This document shows, one piece after another, positions 42,854 to 53,488 of a DNA stretch of 64,000 nt. The position numbers and the translations under genes were made by a program. Numbering within the stretch: position 1 is the first letter of the stretch; each line of letters begins with the position of its first letter. Source of the stretch: Aquiflexum sp. TKW24L (lineage in GTDB: Bacteria; Bacteroidota; Bacteroidia; Cytophagales; Cyclobacteriaceae). The notes below the pieces were generated by a model. It saw nothing but the letters and a program-made list of their open reading frames with translations. It did not search any database and was not told where the DNA came from. The DNA is taken from positions 248,001-312,000 of the forward strand of contig NZ_JAMFLG010000002.1 of NCBI RefSeq assembly GCF_023502205.1, read 5' to 3'.

Positions 42854-44596
42854 ATGAGTTTTGAAATCAAATCTACCGGAGAAGCTTATGATGTCATTAT
42901 CGTAGGTTCCGGAGCCGGTGGCGGTATGGCTTCCAAAATTCTTTCTGAAGCGGGCCTTTCTGTGGCCGTTTTGGAAGCAGGAGGTGATTTTGACCCTGCA
43001 AAAGAGGAAGACCGTACCCAGATGAGACCACCTTGGGAATCTCCAAGAAGAGGCAGCGGTACCAGGATCAGGCCTTCGGGGGATTTTGACCAGGCAATCG
43101 GCGGATGGGACATAGAAGGTGAACCCTATACCAATGTAAAGGGCACTCAGTTCGACTGGTTCAGGTCGAGAATGGTCGGCGGCAGAACTAACCACTGGGG
43201 TAGGATTTCCCTCCGATTTGGACCTAATGATTTCAAAAGAAGTAGCATAGATGGCATGGGAGATGATTGGCCGATTGGCTATGATGATGTCAAACCTTAT
43301 TATGACAAAGTGGATAAACTCATTGGTGTTTTTGGCTCCAAAGAAGGAATATATAATGAGCCTGATGGTTTTTTTCTACCTCCTCCAAAGCCTAGACTCC
43401 ACGAAATGTATATCATGAAAGGCGCAAAAAAAGCGAATATGCCCATAATTCCCGGAAGGCTTTCGATGCTTACCCGCCCGATCAACAATGAAAGAGGTGT
43501 TTGCTTTTTCTGTAACCAATGCAACCGTGCATGTCAAGCTTATGCTGATTTTTCTTCGGGAACGGTATTGATCAAACCTGCCATGAAAAAAGGCAAGGTA
43601 GAATTATATACCAATGCCATGGTCCGCGCGGTCACTACCGATGATGCTGGAAAAGCTACCGGTGTATCCTACATCAGTAAGGTGGACATGAAAGAATATA
43701 AGCTTAAATCCAGAGTGGTTGTACTTGGCGCATCTGCCTGCGAATCATCCAGGATTATGATGAACTCGAAGTCCAAATCACATCCAAACGGTATTGGAAA
43801 CAGCAGTGGAGTGGTGGGAAAATACCTGCATGATTCTACTGGGGCTGACAGAATGGGAATTCTTCCCGATCTCATCGATAGAGAAAGGTACAACGAAGAT
43901 GGAGTCGGTGGCATGCACGTCTATACACCTTGGTGGCTGGACAATAAAAATCTTGATTTTGCACGGGGTTATCATATAGAATATTGGGGAGGAATGTCCA
44001 TGCCGTCTTATGGCATAGGTTTTTCGATGGATACCATGAGGAAATATGTGAAGGATGAATTTGGCAATCCAAGTCCAAACGGTGGCTATGGTGAGGGGTT
44101 GAAAAAAGACATCCGAAGATCCTATGGCTCAATGGTGGGTATGTCAGGTAGGGGAGAAAGTATTCCAAGGGAAACCAATTATTGTGAAATCGACCCAAAT
44201 GTGGTTGACAAATTCGGCATACCGGTGCTTCGATTCCATTACAAATGGTCTGACCAAGAAATCAAGCAGGCGAAACACATGCAGGATACCTTTGAGGAAA
44301 TTCTGACCAATTCCGGTGCGGTTCTGTTGGGAGAGAAACCCGGAGCCGATACCATGTATGGTTTAGCCGGACCGGGAAGAATCATCCACGAAGTAGGAAC
44401 CACGAGAATGGGGAATAATCCTGCTACTTCTGTTTTGAACAGCAACAGCCAAGCCCATGACTGTAAAAACCTATTTGTAGTGGATGCAGGGCCTTTTGTT
44501 TCCCAAGCTGACAAAAACCCTACTTGGACCATTTTGGCCTTGTCATGGAGAACCTCAGATTTTATCATCAGTGAATTGAAAAAGAAAAACATATAA
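42854..44596 (+). CDS. GMC family FAD-dependent dehydrogenase with ferredoxin-like cysteine motif
   Basis: 580 residues of the glucose-methanol-choline oxidoreductase family. FAD-binding IIVGSGAGGGMASKIL at about 15-30, GMC signature region SRMVGGRTNHWGRISLRFG, and a C-terminal GTTRMGNNPATSVLNS followed by LFVVDAGPF with the active-site region. In the middle is C217-x2-C220-x2-C223-x3-C227 (CFFCNQCNRAC), spacing identical to a [4Fe-4S] ferredoxin motif. FAD-glucose dehydrogenases of the alpha/gamma type are known to hold a Fe-S cluster near FAD, so electron export is plausible. It has no signal peptide; the next gene supplies one. The sugar or alcohol substrate is unknown. Confidence 0.9.
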   Translation: MSFEIKSTGEAYDVIIVGSGAGGGMASKILSEAGLSVAVLEAGGDFDPAKEEDRTQMRPPWESPRRGSGTRIRPSGDFDQAIGGWDIEGEPYTNVKGTQFDWFRSRMVGGRTNHWGRISLRFGPNDFKRSSIDGMGDDWPIGYDDVKPYYDKVDKLIGVFGSKEGIYNEPDGFFLPPPKPRLHEMYIMKGAKKANMPIIPGRLSMLTRPINNERGVCFFCNQCNRACQAYADFSSGTVLIKPAMKKGKVELYTNAMVRAVTTDDAGKATGVSYISKVDMKEYKLKSRVVVLGASACESSRIMMNSKSKSHPNGIGNSSGVVGKYLHDSTGADRMGILPDLIDRERYNEDGVGGMHVYTPWWLDNKNLDFARGYHIEYWGGMSMPSYGIGFSMDTMRKYVKDEFGNPSPNGGYGEGLKKDIRRSYGSMVGMSGRGESIPRETNYCEIDPNVVDKFGIPVLRFHYKWSDQEIKQAKHMQDTFEEILTNSGAVLLGEKPGADTMYGLAGPGRIIHEVGTTRMGNNPATSVLNSNSQAHDCKNLFVVDAGPFVSQADKNPTWTILALSWRTSDFIISELKKKNI

Positions 44597-44606
44597 TTCA
44601 GGAGCT

Positions 44607-45314
44607 ATGAACAGAAGAGACAACCTCAAACTCCTTTTTGCCGGGTCATTGGCATCCGGATTCCTTTTGACCAATTGCAAGCCAGAGGATAAAGCAGCTG
44701 ATCTGAGCCCGCAAATATCCGGTGGCACAAATGGGGGCCGCACCGAAGCGGAAAAAATCAGAGACGAAAAGTTACATTCCGAAACCTTCTTTACTGAAGA
44801 GGAAAGAAAAAAATTGGATGTCCTGGTAAATATAATCATGCCTGCAGGTGAGAATTCCGGAAGTGCGACAGACGCCGGCGTTCCCGATTTCATTGAGTTT
44901 ATGATGAAGGATTATGTCGGATATCAAACTCCAATGCGAGGCGGATTGATGTGGCTCGATCACTATAGCGATGATAATTATGGCAAGAAATTCCTTGATC
45001 TTTCCGAAACAGAAAGAATGGAAATCATTGAACTCATCGCATGGCCTGAAAAAGCAAAACCAGAGATGGAAGGCGGGGTCAAATTCTTCAATATGCTTAG
45101 AAACCTTACTTCAACAGGATATTTTACTTCTGAAATCGGGTTCAACTATTTGGGATATGTCGGAAATAAACCGAATGTCTGGGACGGTGTTCCGGAAGAA
45201 GTTATGAAAAAGCACGGATTTGCATACGAGGAAAAATATATTCCCCTTTACTTAAAACCTGAGGATAGGGCAACGGTGGCAGTTTGGGATGAGGAGGGAA
45301 ACTTGATTGGGTGA
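44607..45314 (+). CDS. Gluconate 2-dehydrogenase subunit 3 family lipoprotein
   Basis: 235 residues, the small (gamma) partner of the GMC dehydrogenase. It starts with a Tat-like signal with a lipobox (NRRDNLKLLFAGSLASGF, then LLTNC, Cys28), followed by a Gluconate_2-dh3 domain (FFTEEERKKLDVLVNIIMPA, VPDFIEFMMKDYV, MRGGLMWLDHYS). In characterised FAD-dehydrogenases this subunit carries the Tat signal and takes the folded catalytic subunit across the membrane; the absence of a signal on the partner fits. It starts 10 bases after the partner's stop. No cytochrome c subunit follows. Confidence 0.9.
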   Translation: MNRRDNLKLLFAGSLASGFLLTNCKPEDKAADLSPQISGGTNGGRTEAEKIRDEKLHSETFFTEEERKKLDVLVNIIMPAGENSGSATDAGVPDFIEFMMKDYVGYQTPMRGGLMWLDHYSDDNYGKKFLDLSETERMEIIELIAWPEKAKPEMEGGVKFFNMLRNLTSTGYFTSEIGFNYLGYVGNKPNVWDGVPEEVMKKHGFAYEEKYIPLYLKPEDRATVAVWDEEGNLIG

Positions 45315-45319
45315 TTTTA

Positions 45320-45658
45320 CTACCTAATTTCAAATATTGAATAATCTTCATTTTCAACAAAACTCTCTATTTCAGGAATTTTCTGGACCAAAAGCTTAAA
45401 TAAATTAGCAGTACTGGTATTACCTTTTCTAAATATTATAACTTTCGGAGTCTTTTTCCTTAAGATAGCCAACTTGTAAAAGTCATCATCATTTGTCAAA
45501 ATGATAAAGTGATTACGTATGGCATAATCCCATATTTCTTGATCTTTAGCCGGCCAAACAAGTTCCGGTATAGCTCGGACGTGCTTAGATCCAGGAAAAA
45601 AATTTTCAAGAGCTTTCGCTAAACGCCATGAAAGGTTATCATCTACAAGAAGTTTCAA
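45320..45658 (-). CDS. DUF5615 PIN-like toxin
   Basis: A 112-residue PIN-like nuclease of the DUF5615 family, the toxin partner of DUF433 antitoxins. Conserved acidic residues are D6-D7 (KLLVDDNLSWRL), D39-E41 (AKDQEIWDYA) and the cluster TNDDDFY at about 55-61, which together form the expected metal site. RNA cleavage is the presumed activity. It begins two bases after the antitoxin stop, on the same strand. Confidence 0.88.
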   Translation of the reverse strand: MKLLVDDNLSWRLAKALENFFPGSKHVRAIPELVWPAKDQEIWDYAIRNHFIILTNDDDFYKLAILRKKTPKVIIFRKGNTSTANLFKLLVQKIPEIESFVENEDYSIFEIR

Positions 45659-45660
45659 AT

Positions 45661-45888
45661 TTATTGAATTGAAATTTTTGTAATCCCTTCCCTTTTTGCT
45701 GCAAAATTTAAGGCGGCTAATATATGCTCTCTTGTTAAGCTAGGAAAATCCTCCAAGATTTCTTCATATGTCATTCCTGAGGCCAACCATTCCAAAATAT
45801 CGATAACGGCGATCCTTGTATTTACTATACAAGGTTTTCCAAACCGAATATCAGGGTTAATTGAAATATATTTCTCCAAAGATTCCAT
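45661..45888 (-). CDS. DUF433 antitoxin
   Basis: 75 residues with the complete DUF433 pattern: ISINPDIRFGKPCIVNTRIAV at the start, then ILEWLASGMTYEEILEDFP and LTREHILAALNFA, a winged-helix DNA-binding fold. It is the upstream gene of the pair and probably autoregulates the operon with its toxin. Confidence 0.9.
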   Translation of the reverse strand: MESLEKYISINPDIRFGKPCIVNTRIAVIDILEWLASGMTYEEILEDFPSLTREHILAALNFAAKREGITKISIQ

Positions 45889-46198
45889 AGTCTGAATATA
45901 GTCAAATCAAATAAATTTAAAGTTAAATCATTTCATTTGAATTTACTTTACTTGATTCAATTTCGCACAATGAAGATCATATAACAATTTTTTATGAATA
46001 ATCTTTTTTGACCTAATTGAATCGACATTTTGCTCAAAGTTATTCAGACCATTTTTTAAAACTACCTCTTTCAACATATTAGAATAAGGGTGAAAACAAT
46101 TTAAGGCGAATTCATCACAGATAGTAAGATTTTGAGAAACTCAAAACATTTCTATTCGTTTTAAGACTAAGTTTTAATTATATTTAAAAAAATTACTT
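45889..46198. other. AT-rich intergenic region with a possible gene remnant
   Basis: 310 bases between divergent genes. A minus-strand open frame (next entry) fills about 45943-46140; the remainder is AT-rich sequence without recognisable signals. Confidence 0.4.
45943..46077 (-). CDS. Possible 44-residue protein or tail of a lost gene
   Basis: An ATG-started frame of 44 codons (MLKEVVLKNG... ending LHCAKLNQVK), open upstream to about 46140 with protein-like composition (CDEFALNCFHPYSN). It is not recognised. It could be the 3' end of a decayed gene upstream of the DUF433/DUF5615 module or a small gene. Confidence 0.3.
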   Translation of the reverse strand: MLKEVVLKNGLNNFEQNVDSIRSKKIIHKKLLYDLHCAKLNQVK

Positions 46199-46855
46199 AT
46201 GAAAAAATTATCCCTATTATTTACCCTGAGTTTGGTTTGCTCTATATCCATGGCTCAAGTTGATCGATATTGGAAGCTTCAAAATTATACCAACCCTGAT
46301 GAAATTGAGACAATTACCGAGTCTGAAATAAGTGAAGAATTTGAAAAAATAGGTACCGTATTCGCCAAAGCAAAAGGCGTTACAGTTATTTCAGCAATCA
46401 ACTCTGTTAACAACCGCGCCTTGCGAAAACTAAAAACTGAAACCTCAATGAGGGGAGGGAGTCACATTTTGTTTCTCAATGAAACCCAGGAAAATAATAT
46501 ATTTTCAAAAACAACCGCCTACTCAGCTATATTATATCGGTCGCAGAAACTGGACATTGAAGAATTTAAAAACCTATTGAACGCCAATAATTATTCGTTC
46601 AAGCTTTCACGAAAATATAACAGAAACAAATTTTCCCACAGAGACGATCCGATCAACCGCCCACTCAAAAATTCTCAATGGAATGAGCCTTACCTGAAAA
46701 ATGGTAAAATAATTATTGAAATAACTGAAAATATTGGGAGTTCAAATAGGCTCATCAAATATGAAGTTATAGCATTTTCAGAAACACAGATTTTATTATT
46801 TATTGAAGACATTCCCGGTATAGAAATGAGATTGATAAGTCTGGAAAGGACATAA
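46199..46855 (+). CDS. Secreted protein of unknown function
   Basis: 218 residues with a signal peptide (LFTLSLVCSISMAQ). I do not recognise the rest. It is charged, without cysteines after the signal, and has a strand-rich C-terminal half (KIIIEITENIG, IKYEVIAFSETQILLFIED). The segment around 55-95 (TVISAINSVNNRALRKLKTE, GGSHILFLN) may be an alpha/beta core. It is monocistronic, ending at a strong terminator shared with eno. Confidence 0.75.
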   Translation: MKKLSLLFTLSLVCSISMAQVDRYWKLQNYTNPDEIETITESEISEEFEKIGTVFAKAKGVTVISAINSVNNRALRKLKTETSMRGGSHILFLNETQENNIFSKTTAYSAILYRSQKLDIEEFKNLLNANNYSFKLSRKYNRNKFSHRDDPINRPLKNSQWNEPYLKNGKIIIEITENIGSSNRLIKYEVIAFSETQILLFIEDIPGIEMRLISLERT

Positions 46856-46882
46856 AAAAAGCAGCTTCTTAGCTGCTTTTTT
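46854..46882. terminator. Bidirectional terminator between convergent genes
   Basis: Perfect stem AAAAAAAGCAGCT / AGCTGCTTTTTTT with loop TCTT. It serves the secreted protein gene on the plus strand and eno on the minus strand. Confidence 0.9.
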
Positions 46883-46898
46883 TATTTGAATAACTCAA

Positions 46899-48194
<1,296 letters not shown>

Positions 48195-48204
48195 TTAAGA
48201 GTTA

Positions 48205-49302
48205 TTAGTTTTTATTGATTAAAGAGATAAATTCATCAAACAAGTACCTTGAATCATGTGGCCCGGGAGATGATTCGGGATGGTATTGAACTGAAAAAGC
48301 GGGTTGATTTTTTAATTTGATTCCGGCCACAGTGTTATCGTTTAAATGAACATGCGTCATTTCCACTATGTCACTTTTTTCTACATCTTCTCTGTTGACG
48401 ACAAAACCATGATTTTGTGAAGTGATTTCACTTTTGCCAGTTAAGAGGTTTTTGATAGGGTGGTTCAATCCGCGGTGACCATGGTGCATTTTGTAAGTGG
48501 AAATGCCACAGGCCTCAGCTAGAATCTGATGACCAAGACAAATACCAAAAAGCGGTTTATTGGTTGCAAGGATATCTTTTGTTGTCTTCACGGCATAATC
48601 CATAACAGCTGGATCTCCAGGACCATTGGATAGAAAATAACCATCTGGATTCCAGGATTCCATTTCTGCCAAAGTCGTTTTAGCAGGGAAAACCTTACAA
48701 TAAACGCCGCGGTCAGCAAGGTTTCTTAAAATATTTCTTTTGATCCCAAAATCAAGACAGGCCACCTTAATAGCTGCAGTGTCATTTCCGAAAAAATAAG
48801 GAACATCAGTGCAAACTTGGGAGGAAAGTTCTAAACCATTCATGTCCGGAATTTTATTCAATTCGGCTTTTAAACCTGCAAGATCATCTTCAAACTCCGA
48901 ACTGATAATAGCATTCATAGCGCCTTTAGATCGCAGGTGTCTTACCAACTTTCTGGTATCAATATCGGCAATTCCTGTAATCCCGTAATTGACCAAATAA
49001 TCCTGCAAAGAGCCAGTTGCATCAAGCCTGCTGTATACTTCCGAGAAGCTGTTTACCACAATACCCGAAATAGTTGGATGATCAGATTCTATTTCGGAAT
49101 CTATCACACCATAATTACCGATATGGGATGTGGTGGTAACAACAATTTGACCGGTATAAGAAGGATCTGTATAGATTTCTTGGTATCCGGTCATGCCTGT
49201 ATTGAAACAAATTTCACCGCCGTTGGTACCATTACTTCCAATTAATGTTCCATGGAAAATGGCACCGTCAGCCAAAAGAAGGGTAGCTTTTTGTTTATTC
49301 AT
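48205..49302 (-). CDS. carA: Carbamoyl-phosphate synthase small subunit
   Basis: 365 residues. The glutaminase subunit that supplies ammonia to the large subunit CarB for carbamoyl phosphate, used by pyrB and arginine synthesis. The N-terminal domain has GEICFNTGMTGYQEIYTDPSY in two blocks; the C-terminal class I amidotransferase domain has FGICLGHQILAEACG with the nucleophile Cys, and the catalytic HPES near the end (VQYHPESSPG). carB is not in the window; the next gene downstream is eno. A -7 promoter box is seen just upstream. Confidence 0.97.
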   Translation of the reverse strand: MNKQKATLLLADGAIFHGTLIGSNGTNGGEICFNTGMTGYQEIYTDPSYTGQIVVTTTSHIGNYGVIDSEIESDHPTISGIVVNSFSEVYSRLDATGSLQDYLVNYGITGIADIDTRKLVRHLRSKGAMNAIISSEFEDDLAGLKAELNKIPDMNGLELSSQVCTDVPYFFGNDTAAIKVACLDFGIKRNILRNLADRGVYCKVFPAKTTLAEMESWNPDGYFLSNGPGDPAVMDYAVKTTKDILATNKPLFGICLGHQILAEACGISTYKMHHGHRGLNHPIKNLLTGKSEITSQNHGFVVNREDVEKSDIVEMTHVHLNDNTVAGIKLKNQPAFSVQYHPESSPGPHDSRYLFDEFISLINKN

Positions 49303-49321
49303 CTTATTTTTTTGGACTTGC

Positions 49322-49329
49322 CAAAGGTA
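49322..49329 (-). promoter_or_regulatory. Promoter -7 box for carA
   Basis: TACCTTTG on the minus strand, 20 bases before the carA start, matches TANNTTTG. The -33 element is weak. Together with the rplQ terminator just upstream it separates carA-eno from the ribosomal operon. Confidence 0.5.
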
Positions 49330-49368
49330 AGGATTTTTGAAGTATTAGCCTTGGTTAATTGAGGAGGA

Positions 49369-49405
49369 AATAAAAAAAGGGATTGAACCAAAGTCCAATC
49401 CCTTT
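49369..49405 (-). terminator. Terminator of the rpoA-rplQ ribosomal operon
   Basis: Perfect 10-bp stem AAAGGGATTG / CAATCCCTTT (49376-49385 and 49396-49405), followed on the minus strand by a run of T. It lies 24 bases after the rplQ stop. Confidence 0.9.
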
Positions 49406-49428
49406 ATATTTAAAATACCTGACATAAA

Positions 49429-49923
49429 TTACTCACCAGTATTTTCATCCTTATTTTCTTCAGCCTTAGGAGCCGGAGCTTCAACAGAATCAGTAGGTTT
49501 AGGAGTACTTCTTCTGCTTCTTCTTGTGGTCTTTTTAGCTGGCTGGGCGTCTTTCAACATCAATTCATTGAAATCAACCAATTCTATGATACACATTTCT
49601 GCATTGTCACCCAATCGGAAACTTGTTTTGATGATTCTTGTGTAACCACCGGCTCTAGCTCCGACTTTTTCTACAACATCTCCAAATAAGGCTTTGATTC
49701 CTTCTTTGTTTTGAAGATAGGAGAAAACTATCCTTCTATTGTGTGTTGTATCTTCTTTGGCTCTGGTGATCAGAGGCTCTACATATTTTCTTAGCTCCTT
49801 TGCCTTAGCAAGCGTCGTAGATATACGCTTATGAAGAATCAGGGAAGTTGCCATGTTAGAAAGCATTGCTTTCCTGTGACTCGCTGTCCTGCCAAGGTGG
49901 TTAAATTTCTTACCGTGTCTCAT
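49429..49923 (-). CDS. rplQ: 50S ribosomal protein L17
   Basis: 164 residues. The conserved L17 core occupies about 1-120 ([46 protein letters not shown]). It lies at the peptide exit tunnel. The last 40 residues are an Ala/Pro/Lys/Glu-rich tail ([20 protein letters not shown]) typical of Bacteroidetes and absent from E. coli L17. It is the last gene of the ribosomal operon, six bases after rpoA. Confidence 0.97.
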   Translation of the reverse strand: MRHGKKFNHLGRTASHRKAMLSNMATSLILHKRISTTLAKAKELRKYVEPLITRAKEDTTHNRRIVFSYLQNKEGIKALFGDVVEKVGARAGGYTRIIKTSFRLGDNAEMCIIELVDFNELMLKDAQPAKKTTRRSRRSTPKPTDSVEAPAPKAEENKDENTGE

Positions 49924-49929
49924 TTTAAA

Positions 49930-50919
49930 TTATTCTTCATCAAGTTTATACTTAGCCAAATCCATTCCAAAGGTCAAACTTTTTTCTTGGATTAACTGCT
50001 CTAATTCAGCTAGTGATTTCTTGCCAAAGTTTCTAAATTTCATCATGTCTGAAATCTCTAATTTGGCAAGGTCACCTAGGGTTCTTACATCTGCTGCCTT
50101 CAAACAGTTGAAAGCTCTTACGGATAGATCCAAATCACTCAAGGGAGTTTTAAGAAGTTTTCTCATGTGCAAGAATTCCTCATCAATTGGCTCAGGTTCA
50201 GATATTCCGGTAGAATCCAAGACCATGGTCTGATCTGAAAACAACATGAAATGTTGAATTAGAATTTTTGCTGATTCCTGAAGCGCTTTTTCCGGGTGGA
50301 TAGATCCGTCTGTGGTTACTTCCAAGATCAACTTTTCAAAGTCAGTCTTTTGTTCAACCCTTGTATTTTCGACACTGTATTTCACATTCTTTATGGGAGT
50401 GAAAATCGCATCAATAGGAATCACTCCAAAGATTTGTTCTTTTGGTTTTGATTCATCTGCAGGAAGGTACCCCCTGCCTTTTTCAACTGTCAATTCAATT
50501 TCGAAACTTTTGGTGTTATCTAGGTGACAGATAATCAACTCCGGATTCAAAACTTCGAAGGAAGAGGTGAATTTGGCGATATCTCCCGCAGTGACAACAG
50601 GTTGGTTTTTAACTTCAACAGTTATCTTCCCGTCAATGGAGTCGTGGACTTTTTTAAATCTGACTTGCTTGAGGTTCAGAATGATATCAGTAACATCTTC
50701 AACAACGCCCTCAATTGTAGAAAACTCATGTACTACCCCAGGAAGCTTCACAGAAGTGATCGCATAACCTTCCAATGAGGACAAAAGTATTCTCCTCAAG
50801 GCATTACCGATGGTGACCCCGTAGCCTTTTTCAAGAGGCTTAAAGGTGAATAGACCGTGAAAATCATCGGCTTTTTCCATTACCACTTTCTCGGGCATTT
50901 GAAATGCTAATATGGACAT
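49930..50919 (-). CDS. rpoA: RNA polymerase alpha subunit
   Basis: 329 residues. The N-terminal dimerisation domain (about 1-230) has [21 protein letters not shown] and [15 protein letters not shown] linker ([15 protein letters not shown]) follows, then the C-terminal domain (about 250-329) with [23 protein letters not shown] and [16 protein letters not shown]. It is the scaffold for assembly of the polymerase and contacts promoter DNA and activators. It sits between rpsD and rplQ, the standard place at the end of the alpha cluster. Confidence 0.98.
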   Translation of the reverse strand: MSILAFQMPEKVVMEKADDFHGLFTFKPLEKGYGVTIGNALRRILLSSLEGYAITSVKLPGVVHEFSTIEGVVEDVTDIILNLKQVRFKKVHDSIDGKITVEVKNQPVVTAGDIAKFTSSFEVLNPELIICHLDNTKSFEIELTVEKGRGYLPADESKPKEQIFGVIPIDAIFTPIKNVKYSVENTRVEQKTDFEKLILEVTTDGSIHPEKALQESAKILIQHFMLFSDQTMVLDSTGISEPEPIDEEFLHMRKLLKTPLSDLDLSVRAFNCLKAADVRTLGDLAKLEISDMMKFRNFGKKSLAELEQLIQEKSLTFGMDLAKYKLDEE

Positions 50920-50950
50920 ATCAATAGTTCTGTTTAAGTCTGAAAGATTA

Positions 50951-51553
50951 TTATTTCGAGTAAAGTTCGACGATCAATTGTTCCTTGATATTCTCAGGAA
51001 TATCATCTCTACTTGGGATCGATACAAACTTACCTGCTAAAGAGGCGTTATCCCACTCTAACCATGAATAACGATTGCTTCTACCAGCAAGACTAGTAGA
51101 AATTGCTTCAAGAGACTTAGAACGCTCTCTGACAGCAACAACATCACCGGGCTTTAAGGTGTAGGACGGAATGTTGACTAACTCGCCATTGACAAGAATA
51201 TGTTTGTGAGAGACAAGTTGTCTAGCACCTCTTCTTGTTGGCGCGATACCTAATCTGAATACTGTATTGTCTAATCTAGATTCCAATAACTGGAGAAGGT
51301 TTTCACCTGTAATTCCCTGCTTTCTAGAAGCAATATTAAACATTTTAGCAAACTGTCTTTCCAATACACCATAGATGTACTTCGCCTTTTGCTTTTCAGC
51401 AAGTTGGATAGCATATTCAGACTGTTTTTTTCTTCTACCTCTTCCGTGCATTCCGGGAGGGTAATTTTTCTTTTGGAGAGCTTTGCTGTATCCTTCGATA
51501 GGCTCACCGAATCTTCTGGCGATCTTTGCCTTTGGACCTGTATATCTTGCCAT
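50951..51553 (-). CDS. rpsD: 30S ribosomal protein S4
   Basis: 200 residues. Starts [19 protein letters not shown]; the S4 RNA-binding domain (about 90-155) contains [24 protein letters not shown] and [11 protein letters not shown]. The N-terminal zinc-type cysteine cluster is absent, so this is a C-minus S4. In other bacteria S4 represses the alpha operon. 31 bases separate it from rpoA. Confidence 0.97.
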   Translation of the reverse strand: MARYTGPKAKIARRFGEPIEGYSKALQKKNYPPGMHGRGRRKKQSEYAIQLAEKQKAKYIYGVLERQFAKMFNIASRKQGITGENLLQLLESRLDNTVFRLGIAPTRRGARQLVSHKHILVNGELVNIPSYTLKPGDVVAVRERSKSLEAISTSLAGRSNRYSWLEWDNASLAGKFVSIPSRDDIPENIKEQLIVELYSK

Positions 51554-51573
51554 TATATATCTTCTTTAAGAAA

Positions 51574-51972
51574 TTATACTCTTCTACGTTTTGGAGGACG
51601 ACATCCATTGTGCGGTAGTGGAGTCACATCCACGATGGTTGTTACGTCTAATCCTACATTTTGCAAAGTTCTGATCGCAGACTCACGTCCTGCACCTGGT
51701 CCTTTTACAAAAACCTCAATTTTTCTCAATCCAAGGTCATATGCTACCTGTCCGCAATTTTGAGCGGCCATTTGTGCAGCATAAGGAGTGTTCTTTTTGG
51801 AGCCTCTGAATCCCATTTTACCGGCAGAAGCCCAAGAGATCACTTGACCAGAATTATTGGTAATAGAGATGATGATGTTGTTAAAAGAAGCTTTGATGTG
51901 CACTTGGCCCACCGCCTCTACTTTAACAACTCTTTTTTTACCTTTAGCTTTATCGTTTCTTTTCTGAGCCAT
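51574..51972 (-). CDS. rpsK: 30S ribosomal protein S11
   Basis: 132 residues, full length. Basic N-terminus ([20 protein letters not shown]) then the core with [23 protein letters not shown]-like [28 protein letters not shown] and the ending [11 protein letters not shown]. It is part of the platform near the mRNA exit. A plus-strand frame crossing this gene and rpsM is a shadow. Confidence 0.98.
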   Translation of the reverse strand: MAQKRNDKAKGKKRVVKVEAVGQVHIKASFNNIIISITNNSGQVISWASAGKMGFRGSKKNTPYAAQMAAQNCGQVAYDLGLRKIEVFVKGPGAGRESAIRTLQNVGLDVTTIVDVTPLPHNGCRPPKRRRV

Positions 51973-51987
51973 AATCTACTTCAAGAT

Positions 51988-52365
51988 TTATTTAGTTGCT
52001 TTTTTCTTGTTAGCAACAGTCTTTCTCTTACCTTTTCTTGTTCTAGCATTATTCTTGGTTTTCTGACCACGAACAGGAAGACCCTTTCTATGCCTCAAAC
52101 CTCTGTAACATCCAATATCCATCAATCTCTTAATGTTCAATTGAATTTCAGATTTCAATGCGCCTTCGGTTCTGATTTCCTCAGCTATGATTGTTCTGAT
52201 AGCGGTTGATTCATCATCATCCCACTCACCTGCTTTCTTGTCAAAAGAAATTCCCGCTTTAGTCAGGATGGATCTCGCTGAACTTCTACCTATTCCGAAG
52301 ATGTAGGTCAAGCCGATCTCACCACGCTTGTTGTCTGGTATGTCAACACCTGCAATTCTTGCCAT
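51988..52365 (-). CDS. rpsM: 30S ribosomal protein S13
   Basis: 125 residues. Starts [20 protein letters not shown], followed by [14 protein letters not shown], then [20 protein letters not shown], and the basic tail [19 protein letters not shown]. It contacts the 50S subunit and the P-site tRNA. Five bases after rpmJ. Confidence 0.98.
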   Translation of the reverse strand: MARIAGVDIPDNKRGEIGLTYIFGIGRSSARSILTKAGISFDKKAGEWDDDESTAIRTIIAEEIRTEGALKSEIQLNIKRLMDIGCYRGLRHRKGLPVRGQKTKNNARTRKGKRKTVANKKKATK

Positions 52366-52370
52366 AATGA

Positions 52371-52487
52371 TTAACCTTGTCTTTGTTTAAACTTAGGATT
52401 TTTCTTGTTGATGACGTAAAGTTTTCCATTTCTTCTGACAACCTTACAATCAACACTTCTCTTTTTGATTGATGTCTTTACTTTCAT
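52371..52487 (-). CDS. rpmJ: 50S ribosomal protein L36, zinc-independent form
   Basis: 38 residues ([20 protein letters not shown], then [18 protein letters not shown]). Of the four zinc ligands of the C+ form, only Cys14 remains; the others are replaced (Ser, Asn and Phe at the aligned places). It therefore cannot bind zinc in the usual way. It lies between infA and rpsM, six bases after the infA stop. Confidence 0.96.
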   Translation of the reverse strand: MKVKTSIKKRSVDCKVVRRNGKLYVINKKNPKFKQRQG

Positions 52488-52493
52488 GACATT

Positions 52494-52712
52494 TTATTTG
52501 TATCTGTAAACGATTCTACCTTTTGAAAGATCGTAGGGGGAAAGCTCCAATTTTACTTTATCACCCGGAAGGATCTTGATATAATTCATTCTCATTTTAC
52601 CGGAAATATGGGCTATTAATTGATGTCCATTTTCCAATTCCACTTTAAACATTGCATTGGACAATGCTTCTACGATAGTTCCATCTTGTTCAATAGATGT
52701 CTGTTTTGCCAT
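52494..52712 (-). CDS. infA: Translation initiation factor IF-1
   Basis: 72 residues, full length, one OB-fold: [40 protein letters not shown], and [21 protein letters not shown]. It binds the 30S A site during initiation. Two bases separate it from map. Confidence 0.98.
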   Translation of the reverse strand: MAKQTSIEQDGTIVEALSNAMFKVELENGHQLIAHISGKMRMNYIKILPGDKVKLELSPYDLSKGRIVYRYK

Positions 52713-52714
52713 AC

Positions 52715-53488
52715 TTAGAATTTGAAATTTTCTTCTATATATTGGTGTGTAGTCAAAATCTCGGTTCTATCCTCAAAGATTGCCACTGTATGTTCATAAT
52801 GGGCTGATTGTTTCCTATCAGCTGTTCTTATTGTCCAGCCATCACTTTCTTGAACAATATTCCTTGTACCAAGATTGATCATGGGCTCGATGGCGATTAC
52901 CATCCCGCTTTTAAGAAGAGGGCCACTTCCCTTTTTACCGTAATTGGGCACTTCAGGTGTCTCATGCAGGTTTCGGCCTAAACCGTGGCCGACCAATTCC
53001 CTTACAACAGTGTAACCTTTGGCTTCAACATATTTCTGAATGGTATATCCAATATCTCCAATCCTATTTCCAAATACAGCCTTCTCGATACCTAAGTAAA
53101 GAGATTCCTTTGTTGTTTTGAGCAAGGACAATACTTGTGGAGAAATATCACCGACAGGGTAAGTATAAGCGCTATCGCTATGAAAACCTTGGTGAAAGAC
53201 TCCACAATCTACTGAGATTATATCGCCATCTTTCAAAACATAATTACTAGGAAATCCGTGCACCACTACTTCATTAACTGAAATACATAAGGCGGAAGGA
53301 AATCCGTTGTAACCTTTGAATGAGGGTACACCATCGTTATCTCTGATGTATTCTTCTGCTATTTTGTCAAGAAAAGAGGTCTTTACCCCTTCTTTAATAT
53401 GTTTGGCCACTTCACCGTGAGCCTTTCCTAAAATCTGAGCACCATGTTTGATTATCTGAACTTCCTCGGAAGTTTTATAATGAATCAT
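52715..53488 (-). CDS. map: Methionine aminopeptidase type I
   Basis: 257 residues. Removes the initiator Met from nascent proteins; two metal ions. Ligands are visible in [20 protein letters not shown] (two Asp), [18 protein letters not shown] (His), MVIAIEPMI (Glu) and [10 protein letters not shown] (Glu). There is no N-terminal SH3 or zinc extension, so it is type Ia. It overlaps the secY stop by four bases, a standard Bacteroidetes placement. Confidence 0.97.
   Translation of the reverse strand: MIHYKTSEEVQIIKHGAQILGKAHGEVAKHIKEGVKTSFLDKIAEEYIRDNDGVPSFKGYNGFPSALCISVNEVVVHGFPSNYVLKDGDIISVDCGVFHQGFHSDSAYTYPVGDISPQVLSLLKTTKESLYLGIEKAVFGNRIGDIGYTIQKYVEAKGYTVVRELVGHGLGRNLHETPEVPNYGKKGSGPLLKSGMVIAIEPMINLGTRNIVQESDGWTIRTADRKQSAHYEHTVAIFEDRTEILTTHQYIEENFKF

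Noticed and set aside
51661-52209. 182-codon plus-strand frame across rpsK and rpsM
   Set aside because: Antisense to two highly conserved ribosomal protein genes; composition rich in Ser, Phe and Leu is typical of an antisense shadow.
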